Shown: positions 30,253 to 38,141 of the stretch, in pieces
Layout of the letters: each line of letters begins with the position of its first letter
Numbering within the stretch: the stretch's first letter is position 1
Assembly: GCF_001424835.1 (NCBI RefSeq)
Contig: NZ_LMCQ01000003.1
Coordinates: forward strand, 118,076-182,075
DNA length: 64,000 bases
DNA from: Variovorax sp. Root318D1
GTDB taxonomy: Bacteria; Pseudomonadota; Gammaproteobacteria; Burkholderiales; Burkholderiaceae_C
Reading direction: 5' to 3'
Translations under genes and position numbers: made by a program
Notes under the pieces: generated by a model
Told to the model about the DNA's origin: nothing
The model's input: the letters and a program-made list of their open reading frames with translations, nothing else
The model's database searches: none

Positions 30253-32648
30253 AGGCACGCGAGGCCGGAGGAGGGCCGCCGAGCTGGCAGCGCCGCGCGG
30301 TGGTGCTGCTGGTGTGGGCCCTGGTCCTGCTCGGCGGCGCGCTGCAGATTGCGCGCACGCACTTCAGCGCAGACCTTTCGGCCTTCCTGCCCAAGAGCCC
30401 CGACGTGCGGCAGCAGGTGCTCATCGAGCAGCTGCAAAGCGGCGTGGCATCGCGCACGCTGATGCTCGGCATCGAAGGCGGTGCCAGCGCGGAGGTGCGC
30501 GCCGCGGTGTCGCGCGCTGTCGCCAAGGCCATGCGCGAAAGCCAGCTGTTCGACCTGATCCAGAACGGCGACACCGGTGATTGGAGCGAAGCCGGCACCT
30601 GGGTCTTCGAGCACCGCTACCAGCTCTCGCCCGGCGTGCGGCCCGAGCAGTTCACGGTCGCCGGCCTGCGCGACGCGATCTACGAAACGCTGTCGATGCT
30701 GGGCACGCCGGCCGGCAATGCGATCAAGCCATTGCTCGACCGCGATCCGACCGGCGAAACGCAGCGCATCGCCGTGGAGTTGACGCCGGCCAGCGCGCCG
30801 CGCAGCGAAAACGGCGTCTGGATGTCCCGCACCGCGCCGCGCGCGCTAATGATCGCCACCACACGCGCGGCGGGCAGCGATCTCGACGCGCAGGCCGTGG
30901 CCATCGCACGGGTGCAAGCAGCTTTCGATGCTGCAACGCAGGGCATCGCCGAGGCCAACAAGCCGAAGCTGCTGCTGAGCGGCCCGCCCGTTTTCTCGGT
31001 GCTGAGCCGCGACAAGATCAAGACCGAGGCGATTCACCTCGCCATCGTGGGCGGTATCGTGATGGGAGGCCTGCTGCTGCTCGCGTTCGCCTCGCCGCGC
31101 GCGCTGGTCATCGCGTTCCTGCCGGTGGCCACCGGCGTGGTGGTCGGAACCGCCGCGGTGAGCGTGGTGTTCGGCTCGGTGCACGGCATGACGTTGGGTT
31201 TCGGCAGCACGCTGATCGGGGAGACGGTCGACTACGCCATCTATTACCTGATCCAGGCCCGCGGCGCCGCCGTGGCCGGCACCGGCTGGGCCCGCTGGCG
31301 CGAGGTGCATTGGCCTACCGTGCGGCTCGGACTGCTGACCTCGGTGTGCGGTTTCGCGGCTCTGGTGTTCTCGGGATTTCCGGGCCTGGCGCAACTGGGT
31401 GTGTTTTCCATCGCGGGGCTCGTGGCTGCCGCGCTGGCCACGCGCTATGCGCTGCCTATGCTCGCGCCGGATGGCGCCACCGGCATGGGCATGCGCAGGT
31501 ACATGGCGCAGGCTGCCGGCATGCTCGTTCGCGGCCTCCCGCGCCTGCGCTGGGTGTTGGCCGGGCTTGGCGCCGCCGCGCTGGTGGTGGTGATCTGGCA
31601 GGGCGGCCATCTCTGGCGCGCCGACCTCGGTGCGATGAGCCCGGTGCCCAAGTCGGCACAGCAACTCGACGAAATGCTGCGTGCCGATATCGGCACTGGC
31701 GACGGCGGCACGCTGGTGGTGGTCTACGGCGCCGATGAAGAAACGGCATTGCGCAACACTGAAGCCGCCACGGCACGGCTCGAGGCGCTGGTCGACAAGG
31801 GCGAGCTCGGCGGTTTCGAGGCCGTCACCCGCGTGCTGCCGAGCGTGGCGACGCAGGCGGCGCGCCTGGCCAGCCTGCCCGAGAGCGAAGCGCTGCGCAC
31901 CCGGCTGGCCGAGGCCACGCAAGGCTCGCCGCTTCCGGCCACGCGGCTCGGGCCTTTCCTGGCCGACGTCGAGGCCGCGCGCAAGCTGGCACCGGTGCGG
32001 CGCGCCGACCTGACCGGCGGGCCACTCGGCTCGGTGGTCAACACGCTCATGTACCAGCGCCCGGGCGGCGGCTGGTCGACGCTGGTGGTTCTGCACCCTG
32101 GTCCGAACTTCAACGCAGGCCGGCTCGAAAAGGCGCTCGCGGGCGTGCCCGAAGTGCAGGTGGTCGACGTCGGCCGCGAGTTGGCGGGGCTGTATCAGCG
32201 CTACCTGCACGAGGCCTTCGTGCAGGTGCTGCTCGGCGCGCTGGCCGTGGTGGTGCTGCTCGGCATCTACCTGCGTTCAGGCAAGCGCCTGCTCGCGGTG
32301 TGCCAGCCGTTGGTCGTCGCAGTGGTGCTCACACTCGGCGGCATGGCCGTGCTTCAGGTCCCATTGGGCATCCTGCATCTGGTCGGGTTGTTGCTGATCG
32401 TGGCGGTGGGTTCCAACTACGCGCTGTTCTTCGACCAGTTGCGCGTGGCCGGGCGGGCCGACGAGGACACGCTGGCGTCGCTGATGCTGGCCAACCTGAC
32501 CACGGTGGTGTCTTTCGGGTTGATTGCGATCTCGGACATCCCGGCGCTGTCGTCGATCGGCCGTGTGGTCGCGCCGGGTGCCTTGCTGGCCTTGTTGCTG
32601 TCGGCCGCATTTGCCCGGCGATTGGGGCCACCGCCCGCGCACGGCTGA
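30249..32648 (+). CDS. MMPL/RND-type exporter of the polyene cluster
   Basis: This 799-residue inner-membrane transporter has two halves. Each half has one N-terminal helix, a periplasmic loop, and a five-helix bundle. Motifs include FGSTLIGETVDYAIYYLIQ in the first half and VAVGSNYALFFDQLR in the second, where the acidic residues serve proton coupling. It matches the COG4258 exporters found in aryl-polyene and xanthomonadin clusters. GTG at 30249 overlaps the LolA-like stop. It probably exports the lipid-linked pigment towards the outer membrane. Confidence 0.88.
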   Translation: MKAREAGGGPPSWQRRAVVLLVWALVLLGGALQIARTHFSADLSAFLPKSPDVRQQVLIEQLQSGVASRTLMLGIEGGASAEVRAAVSRAVAKAMRESQLFDLIQNGDTGDWSEAGTWVFEHRYQLSPGVRPEQFTVAGLRDAIYETLSMLGTPAGNAIKPLLDRDPTGETQRIAVELTPASAPRSENGVWMSRTAPRALMIATTRAAGSDLDAQAVAIARVQAAFDAATQGIAEANKPKLLLSGPPVFSVLSRDKIKTEAIHLAIVGGIVMGGLLLLAFASPRALVIAFLPVATGVVVGTAAVSVVFGSVHGMTLGFGSTLIGETVDYAIYYLIQARGAAVAGTGWARWREVHWPTVRLGLLTSVCGFAALVFSGFPGLAQLGVFSIAGLVAAALATRYALPMLAPDGATGMGMRRYMAQAAGMLVRGLPRLRWVLAGLGAAALVVVIWQGGHLWRADLGAMSPVPKSAQQLDEMLRADIGTGDGGTLVVVYGADEETALRNTEAATARLEALVDKGELGGFEAVTRVLPSVATQAARLASLPESEALRTRLAEATQGSPLPATRLGPFLADVEAARKLAPVRRADLTGGPLGSVVNTLMYQRPGGGWSTLVVLHPGPNFNAGRLEKALAGVPEVQVVDVGRELAGLYQRYLHEAFVQVLLGALAVVVLLGIYLRSGKRLLAVCQPLVVAVVLTLGGMAVLQVPLGILHLVGLLLIVAVGSNYALFFDQLRVAGRADEDTLASLMLANLTTVVSFGLIAISDIPALSSIGRVVAPGALLALLLSAAFARRLGPPPAHG

Positions 32649-33490
32649 TGGGACAATCCCGCGCCATGTCTTCCGCTTCCGCCGCATCGTCCGAATCCTG
32701 GCCCTGGCCCCCAGCCATTCGCGCCAGCGCGGCCTGGCACGTGGCGGCCATCGGCGTGGGCGCCCTGGTGCCGGGCGCCATGCCCTGGGCCATCGGTGCC
32801 ATCGTGCTGAACCATGCGCTGATCACTGGCGCGGGGCTTACGCCGCGCAGCAACCTGCTGGGCCCCAACGTCACGCGCCTGCCCGAGGCGGCCGGCGCCC
32901 GGCGCCAGGTGGCCATCACAATCGACGACGGGCCAGATCCCGAGGTCACGCCGAGGGTGCTGGACCTGCTGGATGCGCACGGCCAGCGCGCCACCTTCTT
33001 CTGCATTGCCGAGCGCGTGCTTGCCCACCCGGCATTGGCGCGCGAGATCGTGGCGCGGGGCCACAGCATCCAGAACCACACCGCGCGGCATCGGCACAAT
33101 TTTTCTTTTCTAGGCCCCCGCGGCTTTGCCAGCGAGATTGCGCGGGCGCAAGACATCCTGGCCGAAACCACCGGCCAAAGGCCTACCTGTTTCCGCGCGC
33201 CAGCCGGCTTGCGCAATCCGTTCCTGGAGCCCGTGCTGCACCGGCTCGGCTTGTCGCTCGTAAGCTGGACGCGCCGCGGCTTCGACACGCGCGAAGGCGA
33301 CCCGGCCAAGGTCATGGCGCGCCTCGCCCGCAACCTACAGGCGCGCGACATCCTGCTTCTGCACGACGGCAACGCCGCGCGCACCCCTGAAGGAACCCCC
33401 GTTTTGCTGGAGGTATTGCCCTTGCTTCTCGAACGCTTGCGCGCTGGCGGACTGCGTGCCGTCACCCTGCCGGAAGGCCTTGAACCATGA
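32648..33490 (+). CDS. Polysaccharide deacetylase (NodB domain) with N-terminal membrane segment
   Basis: The 280-residue protein has a hydrophobic N-terminal hairpin (about residues 25-62) and then a NodB domain. Metal and catalytic residues are seen in ITIDDGPDPEVT and GHSIQNHTARHRH, and LLLHDGN is the final motif. Family members remove N- or O-acetyl groups from glycans. Its place inside the pigment cluster suggests it trims a sugar on the pigment or its anchor, perhaps added by the facing family 2 glycosyltransferase; this is inference. The ATG at 32648 overlaps the exporter stop; ATG 32666 is an alternative. Confidence 0.85.
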   Translation: MGQSRAMSSASAASSESWPWPPAIRASAAWHVAAIGVGALVPGAMPWAIGAIVLNHALITGAGLTPRSNLLGPNVTRLPEAAGARRQVAITIDDGPDPEVTPRVLDLLDAHGQRATFFCIAERVLAHPALAREIVARGHSIQNHTARHRHNFSFLGPRGFASEIARAQDILAETTGQRPTCFRAPAGLRNPFLEPVLHRLGLSLVSWTRRGFDTREGDPAKVMARLARNLQARDILLLHDGNAARTPEGTPVLLEVLPLLLERLRAGGLRAVTLPEGLEP

Positions 33491-34251
33491 GCGCCATGCC
33501 GCCTCTTTCCACCGATACAGCCTGGCGCGAACTTCACGAGGCCGCCACGGTTCCCTACAAGAAGGGAGGCACCTTCGCCTGGCATTTCGCGCGCGGCAAG
33601 CTGGGGCGCGACCCCGTGTTTCGCGGGCTGCTCGAACGCGGCCTGATCGACTCGGCGCATCGCCGTGTGGTCGATATCGGCTGCGGGCAGGGGCTCTTCG
33701 CGAGCTTGCTGGCGTCGATGAGCCGCATGCAGGCGCATGGCCGCTGGCCCTCGTCGTGGAAGGCCACGCCGGTAGCAGCCGACTACACGGGCATCGAACT
33801 GATGCCCAAGGACGTGGCGCGTGCCGCGGCGTCCATCGGGCACCTGCAACCGGCGCCACGGCTGCTTTGTGCCGACATGTGCACGGCACCGCTGCCCGAG
33901 TGCGACCTGGTCGTGATTCTCGACGTGCTGCACTATGTCGACATCGAGGCGCAAGACAGCGTGCTGCAGCGCGTGCGCGACGCGTTGCGGCGCGGCAGCA
34001 ATACGAATGCCCGGCTGCTGCTGCGCATTGGCGACGCGTCGAGCAAGCGTGGGTTCGCCATCAGCCAGTGGGTCGATCGCACCGTGACACGCATTCGCGG
34101 CCACAAGGTGTCGCCCACCTGGGGCCGCCCGCTGGCCGATTGGGTGGCGGTGCTGCAGCGGCTGGAGTTTCGCGTGCAGAGCATTCCGATGAGCGAAGGC
34201 ACGCCCTTCGCCAACGTGCTGCTCGTGGCCGACCTGGAGCCCACCGCGTGA
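33487..34251 (+). CDS. SAM-dependent methyltransferase of the polyene cluster
   Basis: The 254-residue class I methyltransferase has the SAM-binding motif VVDIGCGQGLFASLL near residues 61-75, LVVILDVLHYVD as motif II, and an RWGRPLADW-like C-terminal part. Aryl-polyene clusters contain such an enzyme, which methylates the aromatic head. The ATG overlaps the deacetylase stop (ATGA). The stop overlaps a GTG just before the dehydratase gene, so translation is coupled. Confidence 0.82.
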   Translation: MSAMPPLSTDTAWRELHEAATVPYKKGGTFAWHFARGKLGRDPVFRGLLERGLIDSAHRRVVDIGCGQGLFASLLASMSRMQAHGRWPSSWKATPVAADYTGIELMPKDVARAAASIGHLQPAPRLLCADMCTAPLPECDLVVILDVLHYVDIEAQDSVLQRVRDALRRGSNTNARLLLRIGDASSKRGFAISQWVDRTVTRIRGHKVSPTWGRPLADWVAVLQRLEFRVQSIPMSEGTPFANVLLVADLEPTA

Positions 34252-34253
34252 CC

Positions 34254-34721
34254 ATGGCTCCGCAGACACTCGACCGCGCGGGGATTGCCGAGCGCATTCC
34301 GCACAGCGGCAGCATGTGCCTGCTCGAGCGGCTCGAGCGCTGGGACGCCGAGTCCATCCATTGCAGCACCCACACGCACCTGCAGCCCGACAATCCGTTG
34401 CGGACGACGGGTGGATTGCTTGCGCCCAACGCGATCGAGTACGCGGCCCAGGCCATGGCGCTGCATGGCGGCCTGCTGGCCGCCGAGGGAAGCACACCAT
34501 CGGCCGGCTTTCTGGCGAGCGCGCGCAACGTGCGCTTCTCGGTCGTGCGGCTCGACGACATTGCTGGCGCGCTGCAGGTGCAGGCGAGACGCCTTTCGGG
34601 CGACACGAACCAGATCCTCTATGAATTCGCGGTGAACGACAGCGCCGGGCGTGTGCTGGCCGAGGGCCGCGCCGTGGTGGTGCTGAACACGCCGCTTGCA
34701 ACCGGAGCCACGACGCCATGA
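34254..34721 (+). CDS. 3-hydroxyacyl-ACP dehydratase-like hotdog protein (COG4706)
   Basis: This 155-residue hotdog-fold protein has the COG4706 opening IAERIPHSGSMCLLERL, APNAIEYAAQAMALHGG with the helix-borne Glu and His, and a beta-rich C-terminus (ALQVQARRLSG). It would dehydrate the 3-hydroxyacyl chain during polyene growth, working with the hotdog domain fused to the ligase. The ATG at 34254 is preferred; a GTG two codons earlier overlaps the methyltransferase stop. The stop overlaps a mini frame that links it to the reductase gene. Confidence 0.82.
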   Translation: MAPQTLDRAGIAERIPHSGSMCLLERLERWDAESIHCSTHTHLQPDNPLRTTGGLLAPNAIEYAAQAMALHGGLLAAEGSTPSAGFLASARNVRFSVVRLDDIAGALQVQARRLSGDTNQILYEFAVNDSAGRVLAEGRAVVVLNTPLATGATTP

Positions 34722-34783
34722 GTCCCGCCGGCCGCCCGAAGGGGACTTGCACCACAGCCCGCAGGGCGGAGGTTTACCCATGA
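34718..34783 (+). CDS. Possible 21-residue linker frame through an intergenic repeat
   Basis: An ATG overlaps the dehydratase stop (ATGA at 34718-34721), and the frame's TGA overlaps the reductase start (ATGA at 34780-34783). The 21 codons run through the repeat at 34722-34779. It may carry ribosomes across the gap and keep the two genes coupled; a functional peptide is not implied. Confidence 0.3.
   Translation: MSPAGRPKGTCTTARRAEVYP
34722..34779. repeat. Short palindromic intergenic repeat before the reductase gene
   Basis: CCGCCC (34732-34737) and GGGCGG (34764-34769) frame a segment with GAAGGGGACTTGCACCACAG. The right arm runs into GGAGG (34768-34772), the ribosome binding site of the reductase gene. 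It is a type that I recall as recurrent in related genomes, but I cannot confirm this here. Confidence 0.5.
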
Positions 34784-35511
34784 CTCTTGAAGGAAAACGC
34801 GCGCTGATTACCGGCGCCAGCGGTGCCTTGGGCGCCGCCATGGCCGAGCGCCTGGCGCGCGACGGCGCCACGGTGCTGTTGCATGCCAACTCGCGCCCCG
34901 AGGCGGTGGAGCAACTGGCGGCTGCCATCGTGGCCGCGGGCGGCAAGGCCGAGTGCCACGTGTTCGACCTGCGCAGCGACGACGCCTGCCGGGTGGCGTG
35001 CGAACGCATGCTCGAAGGCGGGCCGGTGCAGATCGTCGTCAACAACGCGGGCGTGCACGACGACGCCGTGCTGCCCGGCATGCGCGCCGAGCAGTGGCAC
35101 AAGGTCATCGACATTTCGCTCAACGGATTTTTCCGTGTGACGCAGCCGTTGCTGCTGCCGATGATGCGGACGCGCTGGGGGCGCGTCATCAATCTTTCTT
35201 CGGTGTCGGCACTGACCGGTAATCGCGGGCAGGTCAACTATGCCGCGGCCAAGGGCGCGCTCAACAGCGCGACCAAGGCGCTCTCGCTCGAAGTGGCGTC
35301 GCGCGGCGTGACCGTCAACGCCATTGCGCCGGGCATCATCGCCTCGCCCATGGCCGATGCGGTGTTCGACCCCGCCATGGTCAACCAGATGGTCCCGATG
35401 AAGCGTGCCGGAACGCCGCAGGAAGTGGCGGCGCTGGCTTCTTTTCTGGTGAGCGACGAGGCGGCCTACATCACGGGGCAGGTGATCTCGATCAACGGCG
35501 GGATGATCTAG
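34780..35511 (+). CDS. FabG-like 3-oxoacyl-ACP reductase of the polyene cluster
   Basis: This 243-residue short-chain dehydrogenase has the NADPH motif TGASGALG (residues 12-19), NNAG, a catalytic Ser in NLSSVSALTG, and YAAAKGA holding the Tyr-Lys pair. It would reduce the 3-oxo group of the ACP-bound chain, matching the ketoreductase of aryl-polyene clusters. The ATG at 34780 is fixed by GGAGG 8-12 bases upstream; a longer frame runs back through the repeat. It is the last plus-strand gene of the cluster. Confidence 0.9.
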   Translation: MTLEGKRALITGASGALGAAMAERLARDGATVLLHANSRPEAVEQLAAAIVAAGGKAECHVFDLRSDDACRVACERMLEGGPVQIVVNNAGVHDDAVLPGMRAEQWHKVIDISLNGFFRVTQPLLLPMMRTRWGRVINLSSVSALTGNRGQVNYAAAKGALNSATKALSLEVASRGVTVNAIAPGIIASPMADAVFDPAMVNQMVPMKRAGTPQEVAALASFLVSDEAAYITGQVISINGGMI

Positions 35512-35524
35512 CCCGCCGAGTTTC

Positions 35525-36301
35525 TCAAGACTGGAACGGCGGCATGCGCCGCGCCTTGCGCCACAGAAGCCCGGGCAGGCGCAAGGCGAATTCGAACATC
35601 AGCCGCGTGTGCATCCAGGTCAGCAGCACGTTGTCGCGCCCATAGCGAAAGTGCGACACCCCGCCTTCCGCGGCCGTCAGGTATTTCACCGGCGCATCGA
35701 TGTTCACTGGCTTGACGCCGCGCCATGCGAGCCGCACGACGGCTTCGGTGTCGAAGTCGAATCGGCGCATCCACGGCTGACGCGTCATCACGCCGATCAG
35801 TTCGGCCACCGGGTACACGCGAAATCCGTAGAGCGAGTCGCCCACGCCGGCAAACAGGGTCTCGAGCTGGGTCCAGCCGTTGGACACGCGCCGCCCGCGC
35901 ACCCGCAGCAGCGGGGCGGAAGCATCGAATACTGGTCGGCCTAGCACCATGGTTTCCGGCCGGGCCTGCGATGCATGCATGAAAGCAGGAATCAGATCGG
36001 CCGGATGCTGGCCGTCGGAATCCATGGTCAATGCGTGGGTGAAGCCAGCTTTCCGAGCCTCGCGCAGGCCGTGCAGCACGGCCGCGCCCTTGCCCTGGTT
36101 CTGCGGCAGCAGCCACACCCGCAGACCCGGGTCGCCTTCGGCCATTTGCTGCAGGCGCTCGCCGGTGCCATCGGTGCTGCCGTCCACCACCACCCAGACA
36201 GGATTCCACTGAGCGCGCGCCGCTTCGACCGTCGAGAACAGGCGTTCGCCCGTGTTGTAGCTGGGGATCAGGACAAGGTGTGTGCGCGAGGCGTCTGGCA
36301 T
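35525..36301 (-). CDS. Family 2 glycosyltransferase
   Basis: This 258-residue GT2 enzyme has VLIPSYNTGE near residue 10, VVVDGSTDGTGE near 36, and the DxD-like metal motif in TMDSDGQHPADL near 92. RFDFDTEAVVRLAWRGV and a C-terminal amphipathic region follow. It resembles dolichyl-phosphate-mannose-synthase-like enzymes. In this setting it may glycosylate the pigment or its anchor lipid. It overlaps the upstream acyltransferase gene by 34 bases on the same strand and has no visible ribosome binding site, so it is probably coupled. It converges with the reductase gene across 13 bases. Confidence 0.85.
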   Translation of the reverse strand: MPDASRTHLVLIPSYNTGERLFSTVEAARAQWNPVWVVVDGSTDGTGERLQQMAEGDPGLRVWLLPQNQGKGAAVLHGLREARKAGFTHALTMDSDGQHPADLIPAFMHASQARPETMVLGRPVFDASAPLLRVRGRRVSNGWTQLETLFAGVGDSLYGFRVYPVAELIGVMTRQPWMRRFDFDTEAVVRLAWRGVKPVNIDAPVKYLTAAEGGVSHFRYGRDNVLLTWMHTRLMFEFALRLPGLLWRKARRMPPFQS

Positions 36302-37071
36302 GCGGGGGACGCGTCGGTGGCGCGCTGTTCCATGTTTTTGCGAAAGTATTGTTCCAGCTCCGCTTGCAGCAGGTGGCTGTCCGGAAGCGGCGCGAACCGC
36401 TCGCCCAGCCGCAGCTTGAAGACGATGGGTAGCGGCGGCACGCGCCACAGCGGCCAGCCCTTGCTGAGGTAGGGCGAGTCGGTCTCGATGAACACGGTCT
36501 GGATCGGCGCCTGCGCGAGCTTGGCGATCAGCGTCACGCCGTGGCCGAAGGGGTTGACCGGCGGAGTTACCGTGCGCGTGCCTTCGGGAAAGATCACCAG
36601 CTGGCCGCCGTTGCGCAAGTCGGCCACGGCCAGCCGCACCATGGTGCGCGCGGATTCGTTGCTGATGTAGCGCGCGAGCCGCGCACCCGCGCCAAGGAAG
36701 ATGTTGTGCAGCAGGTCGGCCTTCATGATGCAGGCGCTGCGCGGCAGCCGCGCCACCAGCAGCAGGGCGTCGAGCATCGTGGGATGGTTGGCGACGAAGA
36801 TCACGCCGGGCTCGTTGCGCATCGGGTCCAGGCAGCTGGCGTCGATGCGCATCATCCCGGTCACGGAGGCCAGGCCCCAGAACATGCGGTACGCAAGGGC
36901 GATGGTCAGCCGCCCCAGCGTGCGGGCAGGCGCCTCCGGCATCACCGGATAAAGCAGCATGGCGACGAAATTCCAGGCCAGCGAAATGAGGCCGAGGAAA
37001 AGCAGCTGCGCGTAGAGCATCAACGCGAGTGGAATGGCCGTGAGAATGCGCAGCACGCGGGTCATCGACAT
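36268..37071 (-). CDS. PlsC-like 1-acyl-glycerol-phosphate acyltransferase family protein
   Basis: This 267-residue acyltransferase has two N-terminal membrane segments (about residues 8-45). The catalytic HX4D motif is NHPTMLD near residue 95, followed by the glycerol-phosphate-binding FPEGTRT. Homologues occur in xanthomonadin clusters, where an acyltransferase is needed for pigment attachment to lipid. The 3' end overlaps the glycosyltransferase start. The ATG at 37071 begins SMTRVLRIL; no strong ribosome binding site is seen. Confidence 0.85.
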   Translation of the reverse strand: MSMTRVLRILTAIPLALMLYAQLLFLGLISLAWNFVAMLLYPVMPEAPARTLGRLTIALAYRMFWGLASVTGMMRIDASCLDPMRNEPGVIFVANHPTMLDALLLVARLPRSACIMKADLLHNIFLGAGARLARYISNESARTMVRLAVADLRNGGQLVIFPEGTRTVTPPVNPFGHGVTLIAKLAQAPIQTVFIETDSPYLSKGWPLWRVPPLPIVFKLRLGERFAPLPDSHLLQAELEQYFRKNMEQRATDASPACQTPRAHTLS

Positions 37072-37101
37072 GGGGTCGTCGGTCCGATCGATCGCAACGG
37101 G

Positions 37102-38139
37102 TCAGGCCCGCAGGCGACCCGGCGCGACCGCATGGGCTTCGATCTCGACCAAGAGGTCGCTGCGGCAGATGTCCGCCTCCAGGTAGACGGCATGACGGAT
37201 CATCGGCGCGCCGGCACCGACCGCGCTTTCGATCACGCCGCGCACCTTGTCGGTGTCCGCCGGATGTCGGACGTAGACCACGCAGTCGAGCGTGGCGAGC
37301 GAGAACGCTCCCGAGACGTGGGTGACCTGGCTGTTGGCGGCCGCAATCACGGCTTCGAGATTGCGCAGCGTTTCTCGGGTTTGCTCCAGTACGTCGCCGT
37401 GATGAACGGTTTCGTGGCCCACGATGCTCGCGGTGCCCGAGATGAATAGCGCCACCTCGCCATTGCCGATGTCGGCCAGCGCGGCACGCGAGAAGGTGGG
37501 CGAACGCGGCCCGTAGGTTTCCGGGTAGCGGTAGGCCGAGACCTGGCGCGGATTTTCGACCGGCAACGGCGCCTTCTGGCCGGCCAGGAAGCGGATCGAC
37601 AACGCGCCCTGGTGGATGCCCAGCGCGCAAGCCGCGGGCGCGCCTTCGAAGGCGGCGCGGCCGGCTTCGAAGAAGGCCTCCTGGCGTCCGAGGTTGAACT
37701 GGCGGTAGCGCTCCAGCCCGCCGCCGTCGGCATTGATCTGCGGCAGGTAGTTCCAGATGCGCAGCAGGTGCGGTGTGGCGGCCTGGTCCAGCGTCTTGAA
37801 CAGATCGCGATAGGCGCGGTGGGCAATTTCGGCGAGGTTCTGCTTTTCGACCGATTCATCGATATCGATGGCGCCCAGCAGCCAATGGCCGTCGCTGCGC
37901 CAGCGGACGATGCCGGTGGTGCCCGATTCGACGTGCGCCGCGGTCACGTGCCAGACATCGGCCATGGCGCCTTGCGCCGAGAGAACGCGCGCATTGACCG
38001 TGGGCATCCACGCCAGCTCGTGCGGCGTGCCGTAGCCGAGCGCCGCAAAAGGCGCGGCACCGTTCGCGGCCAGCGCGAGGCAGGCGGGCAGTGAAAGGCG
38101 CTCGACGCGCAGAGGTGAGGTTTCGCCCTGGACTTGCAC
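37102..38139 (-). CDS. xanB2: Chorismatase (XanB2/Hyg5 type), hydroxybenzoate synthase
   Basis: The 345-residue protein belongs to the chorismatase family (FkbO, Hyg5, XanB2), distant in fold to YjgF/RidA trimers. Hallmarks are ENPRQVSAYRYPETYGPRSP and RAALADIG, then GTASIVGHETVHHGDV, and a C-terminal DLLVEIEA. XanB2 in Xanthomonas turns chorismate into 3- and 4-hydroxybenzoate, feeding xanthomonadin and ubiquinone. The cluster context points to this activity rather than FkbO-type hydrolysis, but sequence alone does not settle the subtype. GTG at 38139 lies two bases after the stop of the UbiE-like gene. It replaces the tyrosine ammonia-lyase that primes other aryl polyenes. Confidence 0.85.
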   Translation of the reverse strand: MQVQGETSPLRVERLSLPACLALAANGAAPFAALGYGTPHELAWMPTVNARVLSAQGAMADVWHVTAAHVESGTTGIVRWRSDGHWLLGAIDIDESVEKQNLAEIAHRAYRDLFKTLDQAATPHLLRIWNYLPQINADGGGLERYRQFNLGRQEAFFEAGRAAFEGAPAACALGIHQGALSIRFLAGQKAPLPVENPRQVSAYRYPETYGPRSPTFSRAALADIGNGEVALFISGTASIVGHETVHHGDVLEQTRETLRNLEAVIAAANSQVTHVSGAFSLATLDCVVYVRHPADTDKVRGVIESAVGAGAPMIRHAVYLEADICRSDLLVEIEAHAVAPGRLRA

Positions 38140-38141
38140 GG

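Noticed and set aside
32329-34755. Open frame of about 808 codons on the minus strand opposite the deacetylase and methyltransferase genes
   Set aside because: Composition is biased to Arg/Ala/Pro and no domain is seen; the plus strand has three coupled genes with catalytic motifs.
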